DNA of 64,000 nucleotides, taken from assembly GCF_901538355.1 (NCBI RefSeq), contig NZ_LR593887.1:2022920-2086919 (forward strand), read 5' to 3'. A model generated the notes under the pieces. The model had not been told where the DNA came from. It did not search any database and saw only the letters and a list, made by a program, of their open reading frames with translations. The position numbers and the translations under genes are program-made. Positions 35,596 through 46,810 of this stretch are shown piece after piece (position 1 is the stretch's first letter; each line of letters begins with the position of its first letter). The stretch comes from Tuwongella immobilis. GTDB lineage: Bacteria; Planctomycetota; Planctomycetia; Gemmatales; Gemmataceae.

Positions 35596-36840
35596 ATGCC
35601 AACGACGGTGGTGAGCTTTATTGGAACGGGGCGGCGGTCGAACGAGGCCGATCCCCGGACGCGATACTCGAAGACAACGTATCGCTTTCTACTTCCGGGA
35701 ATCGGTGCGAGATTGGAATCGACGTCTTTGTTTGGAGTGGGGTTGTTGCGCTATCTTCGTGCAACGAAGGTGGATGTGGATCGATGGTTAGTGATGGGTA
35801 CATCTGCTTCGTTATGGTCGGAATTGTACGAACTGTTGGACAACCCCGACGAAGTGCTTGAGGAATACTGCGAGATCGATGAGTTGGTTGCGGCGAAACA
35901 AGTGACCACCGAAGCGTTGGCGAAATGGCAATCCGTTTTGAATTCACGCTTAAATCGGGTGCAATTCTCGCTCTGCTTGACTGGGTCGGCGATGGAATTG
36001 CCGTCGCAACACGAAGCGGCTCGCGCGATGTTTCAGCATATTCCGCGTGGCAACCGAGTGGTGATGGACATTACTCACGGCTTTCGACACCAGCCGGTCA
36101 TCGCAACCGCGATTGTGTCGCTGATGCGTTGGACCCATGACATCCAACATGTTCGCTATTTTTATGGAGCGTATGACGCCAGAGAGGGCGACGTCGCACC
36201 GGCTGTTGAATTGCCGATTTTCCAAGAATTGCTCGAAGCGACGGAAGCCTCCGCGATTCTGGACACGACGGGGAACTATCAACAAACGGCGTCCCGACTC
36301 GGGATGGATGCGGAATTGGCGTGGTTTCTGGAAAGCACCAATCAGCTCGGATCGGCCAAGAATCAAGTCAATCGATTGCAGCAAGTGTTGTCCGAGCCGA
36401 CCGATCCGATTCGCACGGAACTGCACGATTTGTTGGCCGATCGACTCGAATGGGCGAGACAGGATAAATTCGTATCACGATACCGACAGGCCGCACGGAA
36501 TGCCTTGGATCAGAATGATTATTTTCGGGCGGTTGTGTTAGTTTATGAAGGCTTGTTGGTGCTGGCGAATTCGATTTTGCGACCCGGCAGCGATCCAGTC
36601 AATTACCAGTATCGCGAGGAAAGTGGGAAAGAGATCGTGGCCAAGCTTTCGGGTGAAGAGAAACGACTTTTCAAACACTTGGCGAACACACGCAACGCCT
36701 GTGCCCATGGGACGCGGTCTGATGTTTTCGAAGTGCAACAAATTCTTGCGACTCCGCAGGCATTTCGAGCATTCATGGAAGAAGCGTTTGGGTTATTTGA
36801 TCGCTTTCCAAAAATCCTCGCAGATGAGGCGAATCGCTGA
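35596..36840 (+). CDS. csx2: Csx2/TM1812-type CARF-HEPN ribonuclease
   Basis: This 414-residue protein combines an N-terminal CARF domain with a C-terminal HEPN RNase domain. The CARF part has VVSFIGTGRRSNE at the start and VVMDITHGFRHQPVI, in which DITHG (D158) is the DxTHG signature of the Csx1/Csx2 (TM1812) group. The HEPN active site is NTRNACAHG, an R-x4-H motif (R366, H371). Known relatives bind cyclic oligoadenylate made by Cas10 and cleave RNA non-specifically. The gene follows cmr6 by 30 bases and is probably in the same transcript. It should be the effector of this signalling system. The DNA here is somewhat more AT-rich than that of the cmr genes. Confidence 0.92.
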   Translation: MPTTVVSFIGTGRRSNEADPRTRYSKTTYRFLLPGIGARLESTSLFGVGLLRYLRATKVDVDRWLVMGTSASLWSELYELLDNPDEVLEEYCEIDELVAAKQVTTEALAKWQSVLNSRLNRVQFSLCLTGSAMELPSQHEAARAMFQHIPRGNRVVMDITHGFRHQPVIATAIVSLMRWTHDIQHVRYFYGAYDAREGDVAPAVELPIFQELLEATEASAILDTTGNYQQTASRLGMDAELAWFLESTNQLGSAKNQVNRLQQVLSEPTDPIRTELHDLLADRLEWARQDKFVSRYRQAARNALDQNDYFRAVVLVYEGLLVLANSILRPGSDPVNYQYREESGKEIVAKLSGEEKRLFKHLANTRNACAHGTRSDVFEVQQILATPQAFRAFMEEAFGLFDRFPKILADEANR

Positions 36841-36861
36841 TTTTTCCATCGAGAGACACGA

Positions 36862-37248
36862 ATGCAAATCCTCAATTTTGGGCATCCGCTGACGGATGGG
36901 CAGGTGGCGGCGGTGCAGGAGCTTGCGGGGCAGACGGTGGAAGGGGTGATTTCGATTGCGACGCAGTTCGATCACGCTCAGCCGTTTGCAGGGCAGGCAC
37001 AGCAGTTGTTGCAATCGGAGAAATTGCGAGAGTTCCCCTGGCAGACGGGGAAATTCATTGTGAATCCGCCCAGTTTGGCGATCATTGCAGCGACGCTGCT
37101 TGCCGAGCTTCAGGGGCTTTGCGGCTATTTGCCGACTGTCATTCGGCTGCGGCCGGTGGCGGGGGCGGTGCCGTTGGAATTCGAAGTGGCGGAACTCATT
37201 TCGTTGCAGCAGCTTCGAGATGCGGCTCGGACACGTCGGAGCAGTTGA
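36862..37248 (+). CDS. csx15: CRISPR-associated protein Csx15
   Basis: This 128-residue protein matches Csx15: LNFGHPLTDGQVAAVQELAG at the N-terminus and FIVNPPSLAIIAATLLAELQ, TVIRLRP and FEVAELISLQQLRDAARTRR towards the end. Csx15 is one of the small accessory families restricted to type III loci. It is considered to act on or bind cyclic oligoadenylate, dampening the signal, but I state this as family-level knowledge with caution. It follows csx2 by 21 bases and is the last gene of the operon. The pairing with a HEPN effector fits a role in limiting RNase toxicity. Confidence 0.8.
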   Translation: MQILNFGHPLTDGQVAAVQELAGQTVEGVISIATQFDHAQPFAGQAQQLLQSEKLREFPWQTGKFIVNPPSLAIIAATLLAELQGLCGYLPTVIRLRPVAGAVPLEFEVAELISLQQLRDAARTRRSS

Positions 37249-37382
37249 TTTTCAACCGTTGATGCATTTCCTGCTTTGCGGCTGGGAACATCGTTGGCAC
37301 AATACATCTCGAATTCCAAGCCGTCGCCGGGAGGTCTCCGGTTGCCTCAGCGTTGGGTCGGAGGTGTTCGTGAGGTGTTCCC

Positions 37383-40300
37383 ATGTCTGCACCACTTCAG
37401 CCAGAATCGATCTGGGAAACGGGAGTCGAACGGACCACCCCTTTGCGGATTGCGTCGATCTATTTCGGATTCGGATTGGTGTGGATTCTGGCCACCGACA
37501 TGGCGATTTGGGGGAGTGATGAAGCGCATTTCTCGGAATTTGTTGCTGCGGTAGGCAAGGGCGTGCTGTTTGTTTTCATCTCCGCCTGTCTGATTTTTCT
37601 CTTGCTGCAGCGGGCGATTTATCGGGTCATTCGGGTGGTGCAACTGTTGCGAGCCGTCATTGATGGCACGCACGACGCGATTTTTCTGAAGGATTTGCAG
37701 GGGCGATATGTCCTGTGCAATTCCGCGACGCTCAAAATGTTGGGACAATCCGAATCGGAAGTCCTGGGCAAAACCGCCAAGGATCTATTCCATCCCGATT
37801 CTGCCCGGCGATTGGAGGAACACGACCGGTTTGTGATCCAACTGAACGAGCCGGAAACTACCGAGGAACATCTCCAATTCCAAGTCGCCAAACGAGTATT
37901 GCTGACGACCAAGGCTCCGTATCGCGATCTCAACGGGCAGGTGTTGGGGGTGGTCGGGATCGCCCGCGACATTACGACCCGCAAGGAAATGGAACTCGAA
38001 CTTCGCCGTATGACCACGTGGCTGCAAGAAGTCAGCGAGTTGGCGCATGTTGGAGGGTGGGAATACGATGTCCGTGCGCAGATGGGCACCTGGACGAGCG
38101 AATCGGCCCGCATTTTCGGGTCGAGCGATCCAGAATTTTCCCGCGAATCCGTCGAACGATGTTTCACGCCGGAAGATTTTGAGTTATTGCAATCCACATT
38201 CGTGAAGCATTTGAATCGCGTGGGTTCCTGCGAAATCGAATTCCCGATCACCAATCGCAATGGGCAACGTCGATGGATTCGGGTGATTGGCAAGCCGGTG
38301 TGGGAACATGGCGAATTGCATCGATTCCGGGGGTCGCTGCAGGATATTACCGCCCGACGCGAGGACGAAGAACGCATTCGCCAATTGTCGGTTGCCGTGG
38401 AGCAATCGCCCGCCACCATCGTGATTACCGATGCTCAGGGGACGATTCAATACGCCAATCCGGCATTCACCCGCGTCACCGGGTACCGGGCCGAAGAAGT
38501 GCTGGGGCAGAATCCGCGAATCCTGAAATCGGGTCAAATGTCTGCCGAATTTTATCGGGAGATGTGGTCCACACTCACGGCCGGCGTGGTCTGGCGAGGC
38601 GAGATTCTCAACCGCAAAAAAGATGGCTCGCTCTATTGGGAAGCGGCGTCGATTTCGCCGTTGCATAACGATGCTGGCGTGACGACGCATTATGTTGCCG
38701 TGAAAGAGGATATCACCGCACGCAAGCAAATCGAAGCGAGTCTGCGCCGCAGTGAGGAACAATTTCGGGCCTTCATGGAACACAGTCCGACAGCGGCCTG
38801 GATCTGCGATGCGCAGGGGCACCTGGAATTTCTCAGTTCGACCTGTTCGCGGATTCTGCCGATGATTGCGGAGCCAACTCCCGGGGCGACCATTCAAGGG
38901 ATTTTCCCCCGCGAAATTGCCGCCATGCTCTCCTCTCCCGAATTGGCGAATCAGCCCACTGGCAGCGTGAAAACCACGACGGTGAGCATCCGGCAGGAGC
39001 CGGATTCCGTGCGCGAAATCATGGTGGTGCAATTCCCGTTGCCGCGGCCCGATCATGGCATCGCAATGGGCGGAATCGCGGCGGATATCACCGAATTGCG
39101 ACTCGCCGAGGAGCGGCTGCGCGTGCTGGGGGCGGCCATCGATTCGTCGCCCAATGCCGTGTTTATTGCCGATCGCGGTGGAATCATCCGCTGGGCGAAT
39201 CCGGCATTCACGCAACTGAGCGGCTACGAATTGGCCGAAATCGTTGGCCACACGCCACGCATTCTCAAATCCGGGCGACAAACCGAAAATTTCTATCAGG
39301 CATTGTGGCAATCGATTCTGACTGGGCGAGTCTGGACCGGCGAGATTGTCGAACGTCACAAATCGGGCCGCGAATATATCGTGCGTCAGACGATTACACC
39401 ACTGGCCGGGCCGGATGGGACCGTGGCGCAATTCGTTGCCGTGCAGGAAGATATCACCGCCAACAAACAAGCCGAGGCGAAACTCCGCGATTTGGTCGTC
39501 ACGGATACGCTCACGAATCTGCTCAATCGCAGTGGATTCCGAGACCGCTTGTCGCAATCGCTGCATTCTGGCACGCACGCGCTGCACTTCATCGATTTGG
39601 ACCGCTTCAAACTGGTCAACGATGCTTTGGGCCATCTCGCGGGCGATGAATTATTGCGGCAAGTGGCCGAGCGACTTCGGCTCCGCATTCGGGCGGATGA
39701 TGTCGCGGCCCGACTCGGCGGCGATGAATTCGCCATCCTGCAACCCAACGTGACCGATCCACTCGCAGCCAGCGGATTGGCCCAAGGAATTCTCGAGACA
39801 TTGAGTCGACCGTTTGATATTTTCGGCGATGAGGTGCGCATCGGCTGCAGCATCGGCATCACATTCTATCCACAAGACGGAACGAGCAGCGAAGTCTTGC
39901 TGAAAAATGCCGATTTGGCGATGTATCAAGCCAAACAATCGGGGCGAGGCACGTTCCGATTCTTCACCATCGAACTCGAACGCGAAGTGCAGGCCCGAAT
40001 TGCCCTGGAAACGGAGTTGCGACGGGCGTTGGAGCGTCAGGAATTCACCCTGCTATTCCAGCCGCAAGTCGATTTGGTTCGGGGCGAGTTGATCGCTGCG
40101 GAAAGTCTGCTGCGTTGGCAACATCCGGTGCGTGGCTTGATCGGTCCAGGTGCATTTCTGACGGTCGCGGAGGAAAGCGGGCTGATTCTGCCAATCGGCG
40201 AATGGGTTCTGCGTGCCGCCTGCCGACAAGCCCGCGCCTGGCTCGATGCCAATTGCCCCATCCGCGTCGCCGTCAACATCAGCGTGGCGCAATTCCAGCG

Positions 40301-40778
40301 ATCGGATCTCGCCGTCCTGGTCGCATCGATTCTGCAAGAAACGCAGTTACCGCCGGAATACCTCGAACTCGAATTGACCGAAAGTCTGTTGCTGCCGGAT
40401 GTTCCGGAATCCGAACGGCTGATTGCCGCCTTGAGCAAACTCGGGGTCAAACTCGCAATCGACGATTTTGGCACGGGCTATTCCTCGCTGAGCTATTTGC
40501 GACGATTGCCGGTCGATCGCCTCAAAATCGATCGCTCATTTGTGAGCGGCCTGCCCGATAATCCCCGCGATGCAACCTTGGTGCGGGCGATTACCGGACT
40601 CGGGCACGATCTGCATCTGCGAGTGATTGCCGAGGGAATCGAAACCGCCGAGCAGTGCCGGTTTCTGCGATCCTGCGGCTGCGATGAAGGCCAAGGATTC
40701 TGGTTCGGACGGCCATTGGAAGCGGAAAAGATTCACACCGCCGTGCAAAATCTTCCGCCACGCCAGCCAATCGGTTAA
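37383..40778 (+). CDS. Membrane-bound multi-PAS GGDEF-EAL protein
   Basis: This 1,131-residue protein has two N-terminal membrane helices (FGFGLVWILATDMAIWG and VGKGVLFVFISACLIFLLL). Four to five PAS/PAC domains follow between residues about 80 and 690, each with the ITARK/ITANK-type linker (VGIARDITTRKEMELEL, VKEDITARKQIEASL). The GGDEF domain has the intact RLGGDEF active site near residue 779. The EAL domain has ESLLRW in place of EALLRW at 907, and the catalytic Asp pair DDFGTGYSSLSYL near 1030 is intact. Both synthesis and hydrolysis of cyclic di-GMP are therefore possible. A GAGGTG site precedes the ATG. It overlaps the copA stop by four bases tail to tail, so it is not part of the Cmr or copper units. 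Confidence 0.93.
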   Translation: MSAPLQPESIWETGVERTTPLRIASIYFGFGLVWILATDMAIWGSDEAHFSEFVAAVGKGVLFVFISACLIFLLLQRAIYRVIRVVQLLRAVIDGTHDAIFLKDLQGRYVLCNSATLKMLGQSESEVLGKTAKDLFHPDSARRLEEHDRFVIQLNEPETTEEHLQFQVAKRVLLTTKAPYRDLNGQVLGVVGIARDITTRKEMELELRRMTTWLQEVSELAHVGGWEYDVRAQMGTWTSESARIFGSSDPEFSRESVERCFTPEDFELLQSTFVKHLNRVGSCEIEFPITNRNGQRRWIRVIGKPVWEHGELHRFRGSLQDITARREDEERIRQLSVAVEQSPATIVITDAQGTIQYANPAFTRVTGYRAEEVLGQNPRILKSGQMSAEFYREMWSTLTAGVVWRGEILNRKKDGSLYWEAASISPLHNDAGVTTHYVAVKEDITARKQIEASLRRSEEQFRAFMEHSPTAAWICDAQGHLEFLSSTCSRILPMIAEPTPGATIQGIFPREIAAMLSSPELANQPTGSVKTTTVSIRQEPDSVREIMVVQFPLPRPDHGIAMGGIAADITELRLAEERLRVLGAAIDSSPNAVFIADRGGIIRWANPAFTQLSGYELAEIVGHTPRILKSGRQTENFYQALWQSILTGRVWTGEIVERHKSGREYIVRQTITPLAGPDGTVAQFVAVQEDITANKQAEAKLRDLVVTDTLTNLLNRSGFRDRLSQSLHSGTHALHFIDLDRFKLVNDALGHLAGDELLRQVAERLRLRIRADDVAARLGGDEFAILQPNVTDPLAASGLAQGILETLSRPFDIFGDEVRIGCSIGITFYPQDGTSSEVLLKNADLAMYQAKQSGRGTFRFFTIELEREVQARIALETELRRALERQEFTLLFQPQVDLVRGELIAAESLLRWQHPVRGLIGPGAFLTVAEESGLILPIGEWVLRAACRQARAWLDANCPIRVAVNISVAQFQRSDLAVLVASILQETQLPPEYLELELTESLLLPDVPESERLIAALSKLGVKLAIDDFGTGYSSLSYLRRLPVDRLKIDRSFVSGLPDNPRDATLVRAITGLGHDLHLRVIAEGIETAEQCRFLRSCGCDEGQGFWFGRPLEAEKIHTAVQNLPPRQPIG

Positions 40779-43111
40779 TCGGTGCCTCGCTCAAAAACCG
40801 GCTGCGACGGTTGGAATCGACGCAATCGTAAGGCGTTGGTGATGACGCTGATTGACGACAGAGCCATGGCCGCCGATGCCAGAATCGGGCTGAGCAGCCA
40901 GCCGGTGAACGGGTAGAGCAGACCCGCGGCGATGGGGATGCTCAGGGCGTTGTATGCGAATGCGAATGCGAGATTCTGGCGGACGGTGGCCATCGTCTGT
41001 CGAGCGAGTTGGAGCGTGGTGGCGACAGCGCGAAGGTCGCCGCGAACCAGTGTGATCGGGGCCGATTCCATGGCCAAATCGGTGCCGGTGCCCAGTGCGA
41101 TGCCAACATCGGCTTGTGCAAGTGCGGGGGCGTCGTTGAGGCCATCGCCGACCATGGCGACGCCGATGTTTTGATGTTGATATTCCGCGACAATGTCGGA
41201 TTTTTCGTGCGGCAACAATTCCGCTCGCACTTCGCGGATGCCGACTTCTTCGGCGATGCGCTCGGCGGCGGGGCGTTGATCGCCCGTTAGCATCACGACC
41301 CGCACGCCAAGCTGGTGCAGGGCGGCGACTGCCTCCCGCGAGGTGGCCTTGAGCGGATCACGCACGGACATCCACCCCGCCAGCGTTCCATCGACTGCGA
41401 CGCCCATCCGCGTTTCGCCCGGCGCGATTTCGTCCATCGGCAGCGGAATGCCCAATTCGTTGAGATAGCGAGCGTTGCCAATTTGCACGCGGCGATCCCG
41501 GCAGATGCCTTCCACGCCTTTCCCGGGGATGGCACGCACGGAATCGACGGGCAGCAGCGCGAGTTGACGTTCCGCGCTGGCGGCGACAATCGCTTTGGCG
41601 ATCGGGTGTTCCGAGCCGGATTCGATGCTCGCGGCCCATTGCAGCAATTGCGATTCGCTCCAACCGGATTCGGGATGGATTTCCGTCAGTGTCGGCTTGC
41701 CTTCGGTCAGCGTGCCGGTCTTATCCAGCAGCACCATGCCGATGCGTTCCGCATGTTGCAACGCGACGGCATTGCGCACGAGGATGCCCAACTGCGCCCC
41801 GCGCCCGGTGCCGACGAGGAACGCCGTGGGGGTGGCCAATCCCAACGCACACGGGCAGGCAATCATCAGCACGGAAATGCTGGCGAGGCTGGCCATGGCG
41901 ATGCGATTTTCCGGGCTGCCCCAGATCCACCACGCCAAAAAGGTCACGGCGGCGATGCCCAGCACAATTGGCACAAAGACGGCGGCGATGCGGTCGGCAA
42001 TCTGCTGAATCGGCGGCTTGGTGCCCTGCGCTTGCTGCACAATGCGGATGATCTGTTGCAGCATGGTATCGCGGCCAAGCGTGGTGACCTCCATGCGAAT
42101 GCGGCCGATGGTGTTGATGGTGCCGCCGATGATTCGATCTCCGGGGCCACGCTCCACCGGCAACGGCTCGCCGGTCAGCATGCTCTCATCCAGTGCCGTC
42201 TCGCCATCGCGGATGGTGCCATCGGTCGGCACGCGCTCGCCGGGGCGAATTTCCAGGCGATCGTTCAGCCGAATTTCTCGCAGCGGAATCTCGGCCCAGT
42301 CGCCGTGGCGCTCCACCCGAGCAGTGGCCGGTCGCAGATTCATCAGCGACGTGATGGCGCTTCGGGTTCGGCGCGTCGCACCCGATTGCAACAGATTGCC
42401 CAACAGAATCAGCGTGATGATGCTGGCGGTGACTTCGAAATAAATCGGCAACATTGGCCCGGAAGCGTGCCCCAGATGGGCCGCGTGTTCGCCGAGAAAC
42501 CACTGCGGTTGCAGCAGTGCGGCCACGCTGAGCAGATACGCCGCGATTGCCCCAATGGCGACGAGCGTATTCATGTTCGCCGAGCCGTGACGGCCGACCC
42601 GCCAGGCATCGGCGATCAACCCGCGTCCCGCGATAACCAACACGGGAGTTGTCAGCAGCCATTCGACGAAAAAGCGTTGATTTCCGGTCAGAATCGAGCC
42701 AATCCAACGATCGATGGCCGGAATCAGGTGGCCGCCCATGGCCAACAGCACTACCGGCACGCTGAGGATTGCCGCCAGCGCGAAGCGGTGTCGAAGTTCG
42801 CGGTATTCGGCGAGTTCGGCCAAGGCTTCTGGCGATTGATTGGGGTCGGGCAGATCATCCAGCCCCGCCTGGGGTTGCGGCAAAATCGCATCGAAGCCGG
42901 TATCGCGCACGCGCTCCTGGAGTTGTTCCGGCGATTGCTGCGCGGGAGTGTAGCGAATGGTGGCCCGTGCGGTGGCGAAATTGACCGTTGCATCGGTCAC
43001 GCCGGGCGTGTTCCGCAGCGCGGATTCCAAACGGGCCGCACACGAGGCACAGTGCATGCCCAGAATCGGCACATCGATCGATTCAACGGGAGTTGTTGGA
43101 GAGGTGTTCAT
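40775..43111 (-). CDS. copA: Copper-translocating P1B-type ATPase CopA
   Basis: This 778-residue P-type ATPase exports Cu(I). An N-terminal metal-binding domain carries GMHCASC (C21, C24). The TM6 motif CPC (C419-P-C421) is followed by the phosphorylated aspartate in DKTGTLTEGKP (about D465), HPIAKA (the SEHP motif), and GDGLNDAPALAQADV. TM7 has AYNALSIPIAAG and TM8 MALSSISVITNALRL, both diagnostic for the Cu(I) class. It is the last gene of a minus-strand unit with csoR 25 bases upstream, under two CsoR-type operators. Confidence 0.95.
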   Translation of the reverse strand: MNTSPTTPVESIDVPILGMHCASCAARLESALRNTPGVTDATVNFATARATIRYTPAQQSPEQLQERVRDTGFDAILPQPQAGLDDLPDPNQSPEALAELAEYRELRHRFALAAILSVPVVLLAMGGHLIPAIDRWIGSILTGNQRFFVEWLLTTPVLVIAGRGLIADAWRVGRHGSANMNTLVAIGAIAAYLLSVAALLQPQWFLGEHAAHLGHASGPMLPIYFEVTASIITLILLGNLLQSGATRRTRSAITSLMNLRPATARVERHGDWAEIPLREIRLNDRLEIRPGERVPTDGTIRDGETALDESMLTGEPLPVERGPGDRIIGGTINTIGRIRMEVTTLGRDTMLQQIIRIVQQAQGTKPPIQQIADRIAAVFVPIVLGIAAVTFLAWWIWGSPENRIAMASLASISVLMIACPCALGLATPTAFLVGTGRGAQLGILVRNAVALQHAERIGMVLLDKTGTLTEGKPTLTEIHPESGWSESQLLQWAASIESGSEHPIAKAIVAASAERQLALLPVDSVRAIPGKGVEGICRDRRVQIGNARYLNELGIPLPMDEIAPGETRMGVAVDGTLAGWMSVRDPLKATSREAVAALHQLGVRVVMLTGDQRPAAERIAEEVGIREVRAELLPHEKSDIVAEYQHQNIGVAMVGDGLNDAPALAQADVGIALGTGTDLAMESAPITLVRGDLRAVATTLQLARQTMATVRQNLAFAFAYNALSIPIAAGLLYPFTGWLLSPILASAAMALSSISVITNALRLRRFQPSQPVFERGTD

Positions 43112-43136
43112 GAGTTGACTCGTGGAGGAATGGGAA

Positions 43137-43442
43137 TCATTTCAGGAATTGGCTGAGTGCGTATTGCAGCTCGTCGAGCAGTTGCTCGCGGGACATGGCT
43201 TGCGCTTGCGGATGGGCGTGGGATTCGCCGCATTCGCTGGTTTCGGGTGGCAGAATGCAGTTCTGCAAATGCTGGGTCAGCAATTCCACGCCGAGCGCAT
43301 CCAACGCGGAGCGAATGGCGGAGATTTGCTGCAACACATCAATGCAGTAGCGTTTTTCGTCGATCATCCGCTGCACGCCGGTGACTTGGCCGGCGATTCG
43401 CTTGATGCGCGACTGAACAGATTTGGTCCGATCGGCGTCCAT
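43137..43442 (-). CDS. csoR: Copper-sensing repressor CsoR
   Basis: This 101-residue helical protein belongs to the CsoR/RcnR family. The copper-binding triad Cys-His-Cys is visible (RYCIDVLQQI, then LLTQHLQNCI). The N-terminal SVQSRIKRIAGQVTGVQRM segment gives the DNA-binding basic face. The ATG at 43442 was chosen because the family starts about here and two CsoR boxes lie just upstream; the longer open frame runs through the boxes and is unlikely. It should repress its own operon with copA, and derepress when it binds Cu(I). Confidence 0.92.
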   Translation of the reverse strand: MDADRTKSVQSRIKRIAGQVTGVQRMIDEKRYCIDVLQQISAIRSALDALGVELLTQHLQNCILPPETSECGESHAHPQAQAMSREQLLDELQYALSQFLK

Positions 43443-43463
43443 CGATAGCCTCCGTAGATTGGA

Positions 43464-43478
43464 TACCCCCCAGGGGTA
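43464..43478. promoter_or_regulatory. CsoR operator, proximal copy
   Basis: TACCCCCCAGGGGTA is a near-perfect palindrome of the GC-tract type bound by CsoR family repressors. It lies 22 bases upstream of the csoR start. An identical 15-bp copy is found 33 bp further upstream (centre to centre), so they sit about three helical turns apart. Confidence 0.85.
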
Positions 43479-43496
43479 CTTCCCAATGGCATGATA

Positions 43497-43511
43497 TACC
43501 CCCCAGGGGTA
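43497..43511. promoter_or_regulatory. CsoR operator, distal copy
   Basis: The second TACCCCCCAGGGGTA is identical over all 15 bases to the proximal copy. The spacer between the copies is 18 bases (CTTCCCAATGGCATGATA), which places the csoR-copA promoter between or within the operators. Confidence 0.85.
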
Positions 43512-43633
43512 CATTGTCAAGCGTGGGGATGGCTTGGCCGTTCGGAAAACGACATCGCCCCCGGAAGTGGCGGCAACCACAACCGGGGGCGAGCAGCGAT
43601 TTCGGCGATGCGAGTGAGCGGTGTGCCGCGCGT

Positions 43634-43861
43634 TTACGCGGGCGGGAAGCCGGCTTTGAGTAGCGCCCCGGCAATTTCTTCGCGAGAGATGCTGCGGCCA
43701 TGCACCACGCGAACGCGGTGCGTTGGCACTTCGACATCGACCGAGCGAATATCCGGAAGGCGATTGATGGCCGATTTCACGGCGGCGGCGCATCCCTGAC
43801 AGACAATTCCGCCAACAGTGATTTCCGTTGTTGATGTGGGAAGTTCATGGCTGACAGTCAT
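43634..43861 (-). CDS. copZ: Copper chaperone CopZ-like (HMA domain)
   Basis: This 75-residue protein is a single heavy-metal-associated domain. The metal-binding motif is GIVCQGC near residues 18-24, followed by AAVKSAINRLPDIRSVDVEV, the usual first helix and second strand. It should pass Cu(I) to CopA and perhaps to CsoR. CGAGGA just upstream supports the ATG at 43861. It lies upstream of the two CsoR boxes on the same strand, so it is either read with hemB or ends before the csoR promoter. Confidence 0.88.
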   Translation of the reverse strand: MTVSHELPTSTTEITVGGIVCQGCAAAVKSAINRLPDIRSVDVEVPTHRVRVVHGRSISREEIAGALLKAGFPPA

Positions 43862-43899
43862 GGGAAATCCTCGATCGTGAAGAGGTACGGCGAGCCGGT

Positions 43900-46130
<2,231 letters not shown>

Positions 46131-46140
46131 ATGCAACCGG

Positions 46141-46722
46141 ATGGATACATCGCCCAGTTTGCTGGAACGCCTGAATCATCACCCCGATGCTGCCGATTGG
46201 CGGCGGTGGTATGATCTGTATACGCCGCTCATCCGCAACTGGTTGGGTGGGTTGGGGTTACGTTTTGCCGATGTCGAAGACCTGGTGCAAGATGTGCTGG
46301 CGGTGGTGGTGCGGCGGTTGCCGGAATTTCGGCACAATGCCCGAGTGGGTGCCTTTCGCAAATGGCTGCGAGGAATCACGGTCAATTGCTTGCGAGAGCA
46401 TTTGCGGGCCGGCAAACAATGTCCCGTAGCCGCAGATCAGGCCGTATTAGCCGAACGACTCGACCAATTGGCAGATGAGCAATCGTCGATGTCTCAGCAA
46501 TGGGACGCCGAGCATGATCGGTTGGTGATGCGAAAGCTGTTGGAACAAGTCCGCGCCACGGTCGAACCGACCACGTGGGACGTGTTTGAACAATTCGCAT
46601 TGAACGGTCGCTCGGCAGCGCAGGTGGCCCAACAATTTCGCATTTCCACGAATGCCGTGTTTATCGCCAAGTCTCGCGTGCTTCAGAAGTTACGGCAGGA
46701 AGCCGCAGGGTTGATCGAATAA
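46141..46722 (+). CDS. ECF-type RNA polymerase sigma factor
   Basis: This 193-residue protein has the two conserved ECF parts. Region 2 spans about residues 20-95: WYDLYTPLIRNWL, DVEDLVQDVLAVVVRRL and AFRKWLRGITVNCLREHL. Region 4 spans about 130-190: TTWDVFEQFALNGRSAAQVA and the helix-turn-helix ISTNAVFIAKSRVLQKLR. It lies 10 bases after the WD40 gene and 88 bases before the kinase gene, and the pairing with a kinase that carries a zinc-type anti-sigma motif suggests it is controlled by that protein. The promoters it reads are unknown. Confidence 0.93.
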   Translation: MDTSPSLLERLNHHPDAADWRRWYDLYTPLIRNWLGGLGLRFADVEDLVQDVLAVVVRRLPEFRHNARVGAFRKWLRGITVNCLREHLRAGKQCPVAADQAVLAERLDQLADEQSSMSQQWDAEHDRLVMRKLLEQVRATVEPTTWDVFEQFALNGRSAAQVAQQFRISTNAVFIAKSRVLQKLRQEAAGLIE

Positions 46723-46810
46723 TTTTCGGCGATGGGTGAAAGGTTTTTCCGCGCCGCGTCATTTCCAGATAGACCGATGAGATTTTCCGATTCCCGGCGA
46801 GAATGGTGAC

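Noticed and set aside
37249-37382. Possible CRISPR array after csx15
   Set aside because: The 134-base gap has no repeats and ends with the ribosome-binding site of the GGDEF-EAL gene.
41315-43156. Long plus-strand open frame (about 610 codons) opposite copA
   Set aside because: It is antisense to an unmistakable P-type ATPase and rich in Arg, His, Gln and Asp with no recognisable motif.
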